DNA of 64,000 bases from Streptomyces sp. SID12488 (GTDB lineage Bacteria > Actinomycetota > Actinomycetes > Streptomycetales > Streptomycetaceae), in contig NZ_JAAGLT010000006.1 in NCBI RefSeq assembly GCF_010548275.1, forward strand, positions 1 to 64,000, given 5' to 3'. The notes under the pieces were generated by a model. It was not told where the DNA came from. It worked only from the letters and a program-made list of their open reading frames with translations, and searched no databases. Shown here one piece after another: positions 52,622 to 61,099 of the stretch; position 1 is the stretch's first letter; each line of letters starts with the position of its first letter. A program made the translations under genes and the position numbers.

Positions 52622-53113
52622 TCACTCCTCGTCCAGCGGTTCGATGGGGTCGCCGACGCCCGGCCGCTCCCCGGAGATGGTCACCACCACCTGCCCCCGC
52701 GCGCAGATGCGGCCGTCGGTCATCACGTCGACATCGGCGAAGTGCAGCCTGCCCCCACGCCGTACACAGCGTGCGTAGGCGACGGCCTCGCGGCCTCGGG
52801 CGGGGGCCAGGTACTGCACCGACATCGACACGGTGCTGAGCAGACTCCCCTTCGTGAAGTCGTGCCCTGCGATCACGGCGCCGGCGCCCGCGGTGTCGAT
52901 GAGCGCCGAGATGACTCCGCCGTGGAAGACGCCCTCGTGCGCGGAGAGGGTCTCCGCATAGGGGAGTTCGATCTCGACGGCGTCCGGGTCCCAGCGCGTC
53001 ACACGGATGCGGCAGAGGCGGTTGAAGGCGACCCCGCGCTCCCAGCGAGCCCTGAACCACTTCCTGCGTTCACGCTGCTCCTGGTCGGTGAGGGGTCTCG
53101 CCGCGACGGTCAT
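52622..53113 (-). CDS. PaaI-like hotdog thioesterase
   Basis: 163 aa from ATG 53113 (GGAGGG 7 bases upstream). Hotdog fold with VFHGGVISALIDTAGAGAV, and STVSMSVQYLAPARG. PaaI-type thioesterases hydrolyse stalled CoA thioesters and free CoA. It is first in the minus-strand operon that runs through the crotonase, MaoC pair, ligase and serine hydrolase. Confidence 0.88.
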   Translation of the reverse strand: MTVAARPLTDQEQRERRKWFRARWERGVAFNRLCRIRVTRWDPDAVEIELPYAETLSAHEGVFHGGVISALIDTAGAGAVIAGHDFTKGSLLSTVSMSVQYLAPARGREAVAYARCVRRGGRLHFADVDVMTDGRICARGQVVVTISGERPGVGDPIEPLDEE

Positions 53114-53150
53114 CAGCACGCCCTCCGGTCTCGGCCTGTCAGCCGATCGA

Positions 53151-53225
53151 TATAGTTACATGAATCAGCTAGTTCGGGCAATCATACGGACCGGAGAGGA
53201 GCGGTAGATGTATTATTTATCTAAC
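53151..53225. promoter_or_regulatory. AT-rich sites in the thioesterase / CoA-transferase divergent promoter
   Basis: Two sites: TATAGTTACATGAATCAGCT at 53151-53170, and TATTATTTATCTAAC at 53211-53225, which on the minus strand reads GTTAGATAAATAATA and matches the words at 46996 and 58157. They flank a short GC-rich spacer between divergent genes. Confidence 0.5.
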
Positions 53226-53260
53226 TCATTCCACTGTTAGTTGCACAGAGAGGCGCCTCG

Positions 53261-54478
53261 ATGCCGTCGACCGCACTGGCCGGGATCCGTGTCCTCGATC
53301 TGTCCCGCATCCTCGCCGCGCCGCTGGCCACCCAGATGCTGGCCGACCTGGGCGCCGAGGTGATCAAGGTCGAGCGCCCCGGAACCGGGGACGACTCACG
53401 GACGTACGGTCCGCCCTTCGCGCCCGGGCCCGAGGGCGAGGGCGACCGCACGGACACCGCCGCCTTCTACCTCGCCTGCAACCGCAACAAGCGGTCGGTC
53501 ACGGTCAATCACGCCACCGCCGAGGGGCAGGAACTGATCCGCGCGCTCGCCGCCCGGTCGGACGTTGTGGTCGAGAACTTCCGGGCGGGAACACTGGCGA
53601 AGTACGGGCTGGACCAGGAGAGCCTGCGGGAGCTCAACCCGAGGCTGGTGTACCTGTCGGTGACCGGCTTCGGCCAGACCGGGCCGTACGCCGCACGCCC
53701 CGGCTATGACGGCATCTTCCAGGCCATGTCCGGGATGATGAGCGTCTCCGGGCATCCCGAGGAACCGATGAAGGTCGGCGTCAGCATGGTCGACATCCTC
53801 ACGGGGCTCTACGCCTCCACGGCCGTGCTCGCGGCCCTGCGGCACCGGGACGCCACCGGCGAGGGCCAGTACATCGACCTGTCCCTGCTGGACTGCGGTC
53901 TGGCCTCGCTGTCGCACTTCGCGATGAACTACCTGGTCTCCGGGGAGGTTCCGGAGCGGCGCGGCAACGGTGGGTACGGCGGGGTTCCGTCCCAGGCGTT
54001 CCAGTGCGCGGACAAGCCGCTCTTCCTTGTCGCGGGGAACGACAAGCAGTTCGCCGCGTTCTGTGCGGCGGCCGGTCGCACCGATCTGCTGCAGGATCCG
54101 CGGTTCGCCACGACCTCCGCGCGGATCACGCACCGCGAGGAGATTCTGCCGGTGCTGGCGGCTGTCATGCGGACCCGGACGCGGGACGAATGGCTCGCCG
54201 TGCTGGACGAACACGACGTTCCCGCGGGCCCGTTCAACGAGCTGCCCGAGGTTTTCGCCGACCCGCAGATACGGCATCGGGGGATGCTGGTCGAGGTCGA
54301 GGATCCGGTGTCGGGGCGGCTGCCGATGCTGGCGAATCCGATTCGGTTCGCGGCGACTCCCGTTGGGGGTTATGCCGCGCCGCCCGCGCTGGGTGAGCAC
54401 ACGGCCGAGGTCCTTCTCGGGTTGGCCGGGGTGACGGAGGAGCAGTTGACGGGGCTTCGGGGTCGAGGGGTGGTGTGA
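53261..54478 (+). CDS. CaiB/BaiF-type CoA transferase (family III)
   Basis: 405 aa. N-terminal GIRVLDLSRILAAPLATQML and DLGAEVIKVERPGTGD are family signatures; the catalytic Asp is Asp150 in RPGYDGIFQAMSG. C-terminal GEHTAEVLLGLAGVTEEQL is also typical. It moves CoA from one acyl-CoA to another carboxylate without ATP. The island therefore has two activation routes, this and the ligase at 49363. Its 3' end abuts the truncated SDR on the other strand. Confidence 0.93.
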   Translation: MPSTALAGIRVLDLSRILAAPLATQMLADLGAEVIKVERPGTGDDSRTYGPPFAPGPEGEGDRTDTAAFYLACNRNKRSVTVNHATAEGQELIRALAARSDVVVENFRAGTLAKYGLDQESLRELNPRLVYLSVTGFGQTGPYAARPGYDGIFQAMSGMMSVSGHPEEPMKVGVSMVDILTGLYASTAVLAALRHRDATGEGQYIDLSLLDCGLASLSHFAMNYLVSGEVPERRGNGGYGGVPSQAFQCADKPLFLVAGNDKQFAAFCAAAGRTDLLQDPRFATTSARITHREEILPVLAAVMRTRTRDEWLAVLDEHDVPAGPFNELPEVFADPQIRHRGMLVEVEDPVSGRLPMLANPIRFAATPVGGYAAPPALGEHTAEVLLGLAGVTEEQLTGLRGRGVV

Positions 54479-55213
54479 GTTTCTCGCCCCCGTCAGATAC
54501 GCCATGTCGTCGCTGACGAGCGCGGCCACCGCACGGCCGATGTCCGCCTCCGGATCACCCATCCGCCCCAGCGGAATACCCGCGAGCACGCTCGCCGCCT
54601 TCTCCGGGTGATCGGCGAAGTACGCCTCCGCCGCCGGACTCAGCGCCGCCGGGCAGACGACGTTCACGCGGATCCCGTACGCCCCCCACTCCCGCGCGGC
54701 CACCCTCGTCAGCCCCCGGACGGCCTCCTTGGCCATCGCGTACGCCGCGAAACTCACCTCGCCCTGCACCGCGGCCGACGAGCCGAGGTTCACGACACTC
54801 CCCCGGCTCGCCTTCAGGTACGGCAGGGCCGCCTGCATCGTGTGGAACGCGGCCAACGGGCCGCTGCGGTAGGTGAGTTCGACGTCGTCGTACGACGTCT
54901 GCTCCAGCCGGCGCTGCACGGAGGACTGCGCGTTGTTGACAAGTACGTCCAGGCCGCCGAACTCCCGTACCGTCTCGGCGACCATGCGGTCGACGTCGGC
55001 CCGCTCCCCCACGTCCCCGACGACGATGTGTGCCCGTCCGCCACGCCCGGTGATCTCGCCGGCCGTGGCCTTCAGTTTGTTCTCGGTGCGGCCGGTGATC
55101 ACCACGGACGCGCCCTCGGCGGCCAGTGCGAGCGCGATACCGCGCCCCACACCCTGCCCTCCCCCGGTGACCAGCGCCGTCTTCCCGGACAACCGTGTCA
55201 TCACGTGTGTCAT
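54479..55213 (-). CDS. SDR with truncated C-terminus and no stop at its end
   Basis: Start ATG 55213 (GGAAGGAG upstream), TGATG overlap with the SnoaL-like gene. SDR motifs: TGGGQGVG, NNAQ (in place of NNAG), NLGSSAAV, YAMAK. Homology stops at DDMAYLTGA, about 15 residues before the usual ...VDGG end. No stop follows: the same frame continues through the antisense strand of the CoA-transferase gene to a stop at 53396, which would give 605 residues. The join looks like a deletion that fused the two convergent 3' ends. Function of the product is doubtful. Confidence 0.7.
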
Positions 55214-55728
55214 CACGTCTCCTTCCAGAAGGACTCCCAGGAAGGGAAGGCGTCGGGCAGCGCCGGCTCTCCGGATCCCTCCCAGCCGTTGAAGCCCACC
55301 GCCTGGGGGCGCTCCGTCACATCCGCCGCGTACCAGTGCTGCTCACGGCGCCGCGAGAAGTACCACTCGCCGTCCACGCGCGCGTAGTCGTCCCGGTAGC
55401 AGATCGCCATCACGATCCACCGGTCCCCCACCTCGTGCTCGGCCCGGCAGTAGACCGCGCCGGTCGCCGTGTCACGGCCGGTGAACTCGATACGGTGGCC
55501 GCAGATCTGGTGGACGGAGCGGTGGAAGCCTCGGACCAGGGGATCGATGTGCCGGCGCAGGACCTGTCGGCCGCGACCGTGTCGGCCCATGTCCACGTCG
55601 GGGCGAAAGCACCCGACCCAGGCGTCCAGGTCCCGGGCGTCGACGGCGAGCGCGTAGCGGATGGGCAGTTGCTGGATCGCCAGCTGCGACTCGATGCGCT
55701 CGATGCGCTCCTCGATCGGCGGCGTCAT
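55213..55728 (-). CDS. SnoaL-like / nuclear transport factor 2-fold protein
   Basis: 171 aa from ATG 55728. The SnoaL_4-like layout is seen: an N-terminal helix IEERIERIESQLAIQQLPIR, then YALAVDARDLDAWVGCFRPDVDM, and late ICYRDDYARVDGEWYFSRRREQHW. Members are small hydratases, isomerases or ring-handling enzymes; many have no known reaction. It is coupled by ATGA to the acyl-CoA dehydrogenase upstream and by TGATG to the SDR. Confidence 0.82.
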   Translation of the reverse strand: MTPPIEERIERIESQLAIQQLPIRYALAVDARDLDAWVGCFRPDVDMGRHGRGRQVLRRHIDPLVRGFHRSVHQICGHRIEFTGRDTATGAVYCRAEHEVGDRWIVMAICYRDDYARVDGEWYFSRRREQHWYAADVTERPQAVGFNGWEGSGEPALPDAFPSWESFWKET

Positions 55729-56903
55729 GGGCGGGGTTCCTTCGGCAGGCCGAGGAGCTGTTCGCCGATGATGTTGCGCTGGATCTCGCTCGACCCGCCG
55801 TAGATCGTCTCCGCGAGGGAGAGCAGGAAGGACCGCTGCCGGGTGTCCAGGCCGTAGTCCTCGCCGACGATCTGGCCTGCGGGCCCCGCCAACTCCATGG
55901 CCAGGTGGCCGAGTTTCTGGTGCCGGGTCGAGGCGTACAGCTTCGCGGTCGTGGCCTGCGCGCCCGGGGTCCGGCCGGTGGTCAGTTCGGCGAGGGTCCG
56001 CAGGTTGGTGTTGCGCATGATGCGTACGGAGATCCAGGCGTCCACGATCCGGCGGCGCAGCATGGGGTCGTCGAGCGCGCCCCGTTCGCGAGCCAGGTCG
56101 ATCAGCGCGTCGGCCTCCCGCTCGAAGGTGAGTTGCTGGGGCAGGAGCGTGGTGCCGCGTTCGATACCGAGGGTGGCCATCGCGGTGCGCCAGCCCTGGC
56201 CGACCTCGCCCACCGCCATGTCGGCTCCGGTGCGCGCGTCGGAGAGGAACACCTCGGCGAACTCGTCCTGGCCGGCGAGGTTGCGGATGGGCCGGATCTC
56301 GACGCCCGGCTGGTCCGTGGGCAGGAGGAGCAGGGTCAGGCCCTTGTGGCGGACGGATTCGGGGTCGGTCCGGGTGAGGACGTACAGCCAGTCGGCGTGG
56401 ACGCCGAACGAGGTCCACACCTTCTGTCCGCTGACCACCCACTGGTCGCCGTCCCGTTCGGCGCGGGTGCGTATCGAAGCGAGGTCGGAGCCCGCGCCCG
56501 GCTCGCTGAAGCCCTGGCCCCACATCTCCTCGACGGCGAGGATCGGTGGCAGGAAGCGTTTCCGCTGTGCCTCGCTGCCCATCTTGAGCAGCATCGGGCC
56601 GAGCAGGTCGAGGGCGTTGACGGTCGCGCGGTAGGGGGCGTTCGCGCGGGCGTACTCGTACTCGAAGACGATCTCCTCAAGGAGTCCGAGCCCCCGGCCC
56701 CCGTACTCCTGCGGCCAGCCGACGCCCAGCCACCGCCCGGCGGACAGCTCGCGGTCCCAGGCCAGGCGGACCTCCCAGGCCTCGCCGTCGGTGGGTCCGC
56801 CCACGCCCCGATGCTCGGCGAACTCCCCCACGAGGTGTGCGGCGAGCCAGTCCCGCAGTTCGTCGCGGAAGTCGCGTACCGCGGGCCCGAAGTCCAGCTC
56901 CAT
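55725..56903 (-). CDS. Acyl-CoA dehydrogenase, subunit-like A
   Basis: 392 aa from ATG 56903. FAD/substrate motifs MWGQGFSEPGAGSDLASI and SGQKVWTSFGVHADWLYVL, and C-terminal GGSSEIQRNIIGEQLLGLPKEPRP are present. It resembles the dehydrogenase at 38685. It lies 37 bp after a second dehydrogenase gene of the other type (56941), the arrangement of alpha2-beta2 heterotetramers in steroid side-chain oxidation. Confidence 0.92.
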   Translation of the reverse strand: MELDFGPAVRDFRDELRDWLAAHLVGEFAEHRGVGGPTDGEAWEVRLAWDRELSAGRWLGVGWPQEYGGRGLGLLEEIVFEYEYARANAPYRATVNALDLLGPMLLKMGSEAQRKRFLPPILAVEEMWGQGFSEPGAGSDLASIRTRAERDGDQWVVSGQKVWTSFGVHADWLYVLTRTDPESVRHKGLTLLLLPTDQPGVEIRPIRNLAGQDEFAEVFLSDARTGADMAVGEVGQGWRTAMATLGIERGTTLLPQQLTFEREADALIDLARERGALDDPMLRRRIVDAWISVRIMRNTNLRTLAELTTGRTPGAQATTAKLYASTRHQKLGHLAMELAGPAGQIVGEDYGLDTRQRSFLLSLAETIYGGSSEIQRNIIGEQLLGLPKEPRP

Positions 56904-56940
56904 GTCTGCTTCTCCCTCTCTCCCCGTTCTCCGTGGGGTC

Positions 56941-58062
56941 TCAGATGCCGAGTCGGGCGGCGAGCAGTTCCCGGTGGTACGACGGTGGACCGAGCAGCAC
57001 TTCGCAGCTCTTGGCACGCTTGAGGTACAGGTGCGCGGGGTGCTCCCAGGTGAAGCCGATCCCGCCGTGGACCTGGATGTTGTCGCCGGCCACCCTGGTG
57101 AACGTCTCCGAGCAGAAGGTCTGCGCGAGGGCCGCCGTGATCGCGATCTCCGTCTCGTCGCCGCCGTCCAGGGCCCACAGTCCGCCGTACGCGGCCGAGC
57201 GGGCGGACTCGATCTCCATGAGCATGTCGGCGCACTTGTGCTTGATCCCCTGGAACGAGCCGATGGGACGCCCGTACTGCTCGCGGATCTTCGCGTACTC
57301 CACGGCTGCGTCCAGGGCGGCCGAGGCTCCCCCGACCTGTTCGGCGGCCAGCAGGACGGAGGCCGTGGCAAGGGTGCGTTCGAGGCTCGGCCATGCCGCG
57401 CCCTCGGTGCCCAGTAGACGGGCCGGGGTGTCCGCGAACTCCACCCTGGCCTGTTTGCGGGTCTCGTCGAGAGTGGGGAGGGCGGTGCGGCTGAGGCCCT
57501 GCGCGTCGGCGGCAGTGACTGCGAAGAGGCTGATGCCGGAGGCGGTGCGGGCGGCGACCAGTAGCAGGTCGGCGAGGTGTCCGTCCGGGACGTATGTCTT
57601 CGCGCCGGTCAGCTGCCACCCGTCCGGCGTCTCGCCTGCGGTGAGCCGGACGCCCTGTTCGTCCCAACGACCGCCGTCCTCGGTGAGTGCGAGCGTGGCC
57701 ACGGTTTCACCCGAGGCGATGCCCGGCAGGAGATCGGTGCGGGCGGCCTCGTCGTCGCAGCGCAGCAGTGCCTCGGCGGCCAGCGCGACGGTGGCGAAGT
57801 ACGGCCCGCACAGCAGCGCGCGGCCCGTCTCCTCGAAGACGATGCCCAGGTCGGCGTAGCCGAAGCCGGAGCCGCCGTACTCCTCCGGCACGGCGAGCCC
57901 CTGCAGTCCGAGCTCGCCGGCCATCCGCCGCCAGACGACAGGGTCGTGGCCCCGCGGGTCGGCGGCGAGGCGGCGCACCGCCGCCTCGTCGGAGTGCTTG
58001 GCGAGGAACGACCGTACGACCTTGCGCAGTTCGTCCTGTTCCTCGCTGAAGGTGAGATCCAT
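56941..58062 (-). CDS. Acyl-CoA dehydrogenase, subunit-like B
   Basis: 373 aa. N-terminal MDLTFSEEQDELRKVVRSFL, LALTEDGGRWDEQGV in place of the classic FAD loop, YAKIREQYGRPIGSFQGIKH, and DNIQVHGGIGFTWEHPAHLYLKRAK are seen. It is the shorter, diverged type that pairs with an A-type partner. It closely resembles the dehydrogenase at 62879. Its leader carries a three-copy 15-bp tandem repeat. Confidence 0.92.
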   Translation of the reverse strand: MDLTFSEEQDELRKVVRSFLAKHSDEAAVRRLAADPRGHDPVVWRRMAGELGLQGLAVPEEYGGSGFGYADLGIVFEETGRALLCGPYFATVALAAEALLRCDDEAARTDLLPGIASGETVATLALTEDGGRWDEQGVRLTAGETPDGWQLTGAKTYVPDGHLADLLLVAARTASGISLFAVTAADAQGLSRTALPTLDETRKQARVEFADTPARLLGTEGAAWPSLERTLATASVLLAAEQVGGASAALDAAVEYAKIREQYGRPIGSFQGIKHKCADMLMEIESARSAAYGGLWALDGGDETEIAITAALAQTFCSETFTRVAGDNIQVHGGIGFTWEHPAHLYLKRAKSCEVLLGPPSYHRELLAARLGI

Positions 58063-58075
58063 GCCGAGCTTCCCG

Positions 58076-58120
58076 TCCTCGGTGCAGTGTTCCTCGGTGC
58101 CGCGTTTCTCGGTGCCATGT
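58076..58120. repeat. Three 15-bp tandem repeats in the leader of an acyl-CoA dehydrogenase gene
   Basis: TCCTCGGTGCAGTGT, TCCTCGGTGCCGCGT and TTCTCGGTGCCATGT follow one another without gaps, 14 bp upstream of the start at 58062. They lie between that start and the regulatory site at 58157. Confidence 0.7.
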
Positions 58121-58156
58121 CACGTGCGGCCTGCTTGCCGCCCACCCTTCGATACC

Positions 58157-58185
58157 GTTAGATAATTATAGTATCCGCACTGAAT
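58157..58185 (+). promoter_or_regulatory. Bipartite AT-rich site before a crotonase gene
   Basis: GTTAGATAATTATAG, seven bases, then ACTGAAT: same words and spacing as 46996-47024. It is located in the divergent promoter between the acyl-CoA dehydrogenase pair and the crotonase at 58202. Confidence 0.6.
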
Positions 58186-58201
58186 GCACCAGGAGCGCGA
58201 C

Positions 58202-59023
58202 GTGACCGATCTCTACGCCCCGTTCACGAGCCTGACCTTCGAGCGGCCCGCGCCCGGCGTGCTCCGGATCGTGCTCGACGCCCCGAACCTCAACGCCGTG
58301 GATCCACGGACGCACGGCGAGCTGGCCGACATCTGGCCGGTCGTCGACCGGGACGAGCACACCCGTGCGGTGGTGGTCCAGGGGGCGGGCCGGGCGTTCT
58401 CGGCCGGCGGCACCTTCGACTCCATCGAGGCCATGACCGAGGACTACACGGTGCGCGCCCGGGTGATGCGCGAGGCCCGGGACATGGTCTACGGCGTGAT
58501 CAACTGTTCCAAGCCGGTGGTCTCCGCGATCCATGGCCCGGCGGTGGGCGCGGGGCTGGTCATCGGCATACTGGCGGACATCTCCATCGCCGCCCGCACG
58601 GCGAAGATCGTCGACGGGCACACCCGTCTCGGGGTCGCAGCCGGTGACCATGCCGCCATCTGCTGGCCGCTGCTGTGCGGCATGGCCAAGGCCAAGTACT
58701 ACCTGCTCACCTGCGAGACGCTCACCGGCGAGGAGGCCGAGCGGATCGGGCTGGTCTCGAAGTGCGTGGACGACGAGAACGTACACACCGAAGCCCTGCG
58801 GGTGGCGACCGCCCTGGCGGCCGGGCCGACCAGCGCCATCAGCTGGACCAAGCGGTCCCTCAACCACTGGTACCGCACCGCGCAGCCGCTCTTCGAGGCC
58901 TCGCTCGGGCTGGAGTTCTTCGGGTTCGGGGGACATGAGGTCGTCGAGGGGCTGGCGGCTCACCGCGAAAAGCGCGCCCCGGACTTCGCGGGCGTGGCCG
59001 ACAAGCACCCGCTCGACCTGTAG
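58202..59023 (+). CDS. Enoyl-CoA hydratase/isomerase
   Basis: 273 aa from GTG 58202; AGGAG at 58191-58195 supports it over ATG 58184. Crotonase motifs: [37 protein letters not shown], and [19 protein letters not shown] with Asp in the position often held by Glu. The LDAPNLNAV start differs from the usual LNRPxxxNA, so it belongs to another branch than the genes at 45127 and 51727, and resembles 62090. Confidence 0.9.
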   Translation: MTDLYAPFTSLTFERPAPGVLRIVLDAPNLNAVDPRTHGELADIWPVVDRDEHTRAVVVQGAGRAFSAGGTFDSIEAMTEDYTVRARVMREARDMVYGVINCSKPVVSAIHGPAVGAGLVIGILADISIAARTAKIVDGHTRLGVAAGDHAAICWPLLCGMAKAKYYLLTCETLTGEEAERIGLVSKCVDDENVHTEALRVATALAAGPTSAISWTKRSLNHWYRTAQPLFEASLGLEFFGFGGHEVVEGLAAHREKRAPDFAGVADKHPLDL

Positions 59024-59096
59024 CTACGTACGACCAACTGCGAATACCTGCGCACAGTTGGGACCATCCGTGACCGCCGTACGAGAGGAACCGAAC

Positions 59097-59597
59097 ATGG
59101 CGCCGCAGCAGACCGCCACCGAAGTACCCCCACTGGTAAGGGGGTTGACCTACGAGGAGATGCCGGTGGGCCAGGTCTTCCGGACCGCCCGCCGTACCGT
59201 CACGGAGACCGATCTCGTCAACTTCGTCACCTGGGGCGGCTTCAACGAGCCCCTCTTCTGGGACGCCTCGCACGCCGCGGACGGCGGCTACAGCGGGCGA
59301 CTGGTCCCGGGGGCGCTGACGTACTGCCTCGCCGAAGGTCTCGTCCTGCAGACGAACGTGCTGCACGGCACGGGCCTTGCCTTCCTGCACATGGAACTCA
59401 CGGTCCAGGGGCCGGTGTACGTCGGCGACACCCTGTACGCCGTCGTCGAGACCACGGGATCGCGCCCCTCCAGCAAGCCCGGCCGGGGCGTGGTGACCAG
59501 CCGGATCACCGTACGCAACCAGCGGGACGAGGACGTGCTCGTCTACACCCCGGTCCGGCTGATCCGCGGCAAGGACTACGAGGCTCCGGCTCCCTGA
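59097..59597 (+). CDS. MaoC-like protein without the catalytic Asp-His motif
   Basis: 166 aa from ATG 59097. Hotdog fold: GLTYEEMPVGQVFRTARRTV, VTWGGFNEPLFWDASHA, and GRLVPGALTYCLAEGLV. Where active hydratases have GDxNPxH it reads GGFNEPLF, so both catalytic residues are missing. It may be a structural partner of another MaoC or an acyl-CoA binding protein. It is cotranscribed with the crotonase at 58202. Its 3' end overlaps the convergent GH1-like gene by 22 bp. Confidence 0.82.
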   Translation: MAPQQTATEVPPLVRGLTYEEMPVGQVFRTARRTVTETDLVNFVTWGGFNEPLFWDASHAADGGYSGRLVPGALTYCLAEGLVLQTNVLHGTGLAFLHMELTVQGPVYVGDTLYAVVETTGSRPSSKPGRGVVTSRITVRNQRDEDVLVYTPVRLIRGKDYEAPAP

Positions 59598-60991
59598 GCC
59601 CGCGGCTCGGCCGGCACCAGCCGCAGCCCGGCCGCGCGGCCCGCTTCGGGTACGGCCGCGTCGGCGAAGACGCCCCGGTGCAGCCAGTCGGCGGGGATCG
59701 GGGGGCGCGGCGCGGGTTCGTGGTCCGGGACCGCCATCGCGTAGAGGCGGGTGTAGCGGAATTTGGCCTCCAGGTTGTCGAGGACCGACCAGTACTCGTA
59801 GCCGCAGACGTCCACACCGGCCGCGACGAGTCCCGCCAGCCAGGAGAGGCGGGCGCGCAGCAGGGCCCGGCGCCGGGTGTCGTCGCTGTGTCCGGTGTCG
59901 TCGACCAGGTCCAGATCGCCCATGCCGTTGTCCACGACGGACAGCGGTGGCAGCAGTTCCCCGTACAGCTCGTACAGGCCGGCGACTGCGTCGGCGAGGC
60001 CTTCGGGGATGATCGGCCAGCCGAAGGCGGTGGTCTGCACGTCCTCGAAGGGGACGATCGCGAAGCCGAGGCCCACGAGGAGGCGGTTGACCTCGTTGAG
60101 GGCGCTCTGGCAGTGCGCGGTCGGCAGCACGCGGGGCAGGTTCTCCGGGGCAGTGACGCGGAACGGGGTGTGCCAGGACAGGCAGAGCAGGTCCTGGGCG
60201 GTGGCGATGGTCTCCAGATCGCCCGGGCGTACGCAGCCGATGGCCTCCACCGGTGAGACGTCGTCCTCGGTCACCATGTGCTCGCCGAGCAGCAGGGGGT
60301 CGAGGAAGAGGCGGTTGGTCCAGCTCTCCAGGCGTTCCAGGGCGAGGCGGTCATAGGGGTCGTCGGTGGCCGCGTAGCCGCCGACGAGGGTGACCGTGGT
60401 GCCGATCCGGCCGCCTGCGCCGACGGCCCTGATGGCCTGGGTCGCGAGAGCGTTGGCGAGCAGGATGTGGTGGACGGCGGGCAGTCCGGCCCGGCCGGTG
60501 CCCCGGCCCGGTGAGTACATTCCGGCCACGTGGTCGGCGAGTGTGGGACCGGCCAGATCGGTCGAGGTGATCCAGCGCTCCACCCGGTCGCCGAAGCGCC
60601 GGCCCAACTCGGCGGCGTACTCGGCGAAGCGCTCAGCTGTGTCGCGGGCGAGCCAGCCCCCTGCCGCGTCCAGCCATGGCGGCAGTGAGCGGTCGAAGAG
60701 GGTGAGGCTCGGGCGCGTCCCGTGCGCGAGCAGGGAGTCGAGAGCCCGGTCGCAGCGGTCCAGGGCAGCCTGGTCCCAGTCGGCGGGGCCGTCCGGCTGG
60801 AGCTGCGGCCATCCGGCGACCATGCGGCGCGTGTTCGCGGTCACGCCGGTCAGCTGCCGGAGGTCGTCGGTCCACTGCCGGAAGTGCCCGCCGCGCTCGG
60901 GCGGGGGCGGCAGCGGAGCCGCTACGGTGTCAGCGGTGGCGACCCCCCAGTCGACACCACGGAGGGATTCGTGCAGGAAACCATCGCTCAT
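59576..60991 (-). CDS. GH1-like TIM-barrel protein with both catalytic Glu replaced
   Basis: 471 aa with the overall GH1 plan: FLHESLRGVDWGVATADT, later LDPLLLGEH, and GYEYWSVLDNLEAKFRYTRLYAM (the GH1 signature near WSLLDNFEW). The acid/base motif TxNEP is replaced by Thr142-Ser-Thr-Asp145-Leu. The nucleophile motif TENG reads Val-Val-Asp354-Asn-Gly. Both glutamates are thus aspartates at best. No signal peptide. It is probably not a normal glycosidase; it may bind or transform a non-sugar ligand of this island. Confidence 0.75.
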   Translation of the reverse strand: MSDGFLHESLRGVDWGVATADTVAAPLPPPPERGGHFRQWTDDLRQLTGVTANTRRMVAGWPQLQPDGPADWDQAALDRCDRALDSLLAHGTRPSLTLFDRSLPPWLDAAGGWLARDTAERFAEYAAELGRRFGDRVERWITSTDLAGPTLADHVAGMYSPGRGTGRAGLPAVHHILLANALATQAIRAVGAGGRIGTTVTLVGGYAATDDPYDRLALERLESWTNRLFLDPLLLGEHMVTEDDVSPVEAIGCVRPGDLETIATAQDLLCLSWHTPFRVTAPENLPRVLPTAHCQSALNEVNRLLVGLGFAIVPFEDVQTTAFGWPIIPEGLADAVAGLYELYGELLPPLSVVDNGMGDLDLVDDTGHSDDTRRRALLRARLSWLAGLVAAGVDVCGYEYWSVLDNLEAKFRYTRLYAMAVPDHEPAPRPPIPADWLHRGVFADAAVPEAGRAAGLRLVPAEPRAQGAGAS

Positions 60992-61021
60992 GGTTACCGC
61001 CCAGCGGTGAAATGGTTTAGC

Positions 61022-61037
61022 GCATTCAACTGAATGC
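61022..61037. promoter_or_regulatory. Perfect palindrome upstream of the GH1-like gene
   Basis: GCATTCA-AC-TGAATGC has 7-bp perfect arms, 31 bp upstream of the GH1-like start. It contains the ACTGAAT word shared with 30244, 47018 and 58179. Confidence 0.55.
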
Positions 61038-61099
61038 CCGCCGACCGGACGCTAACACTTCGCGGAAACTACGACAATGTTTCGGCCAGATCTCCTCAC

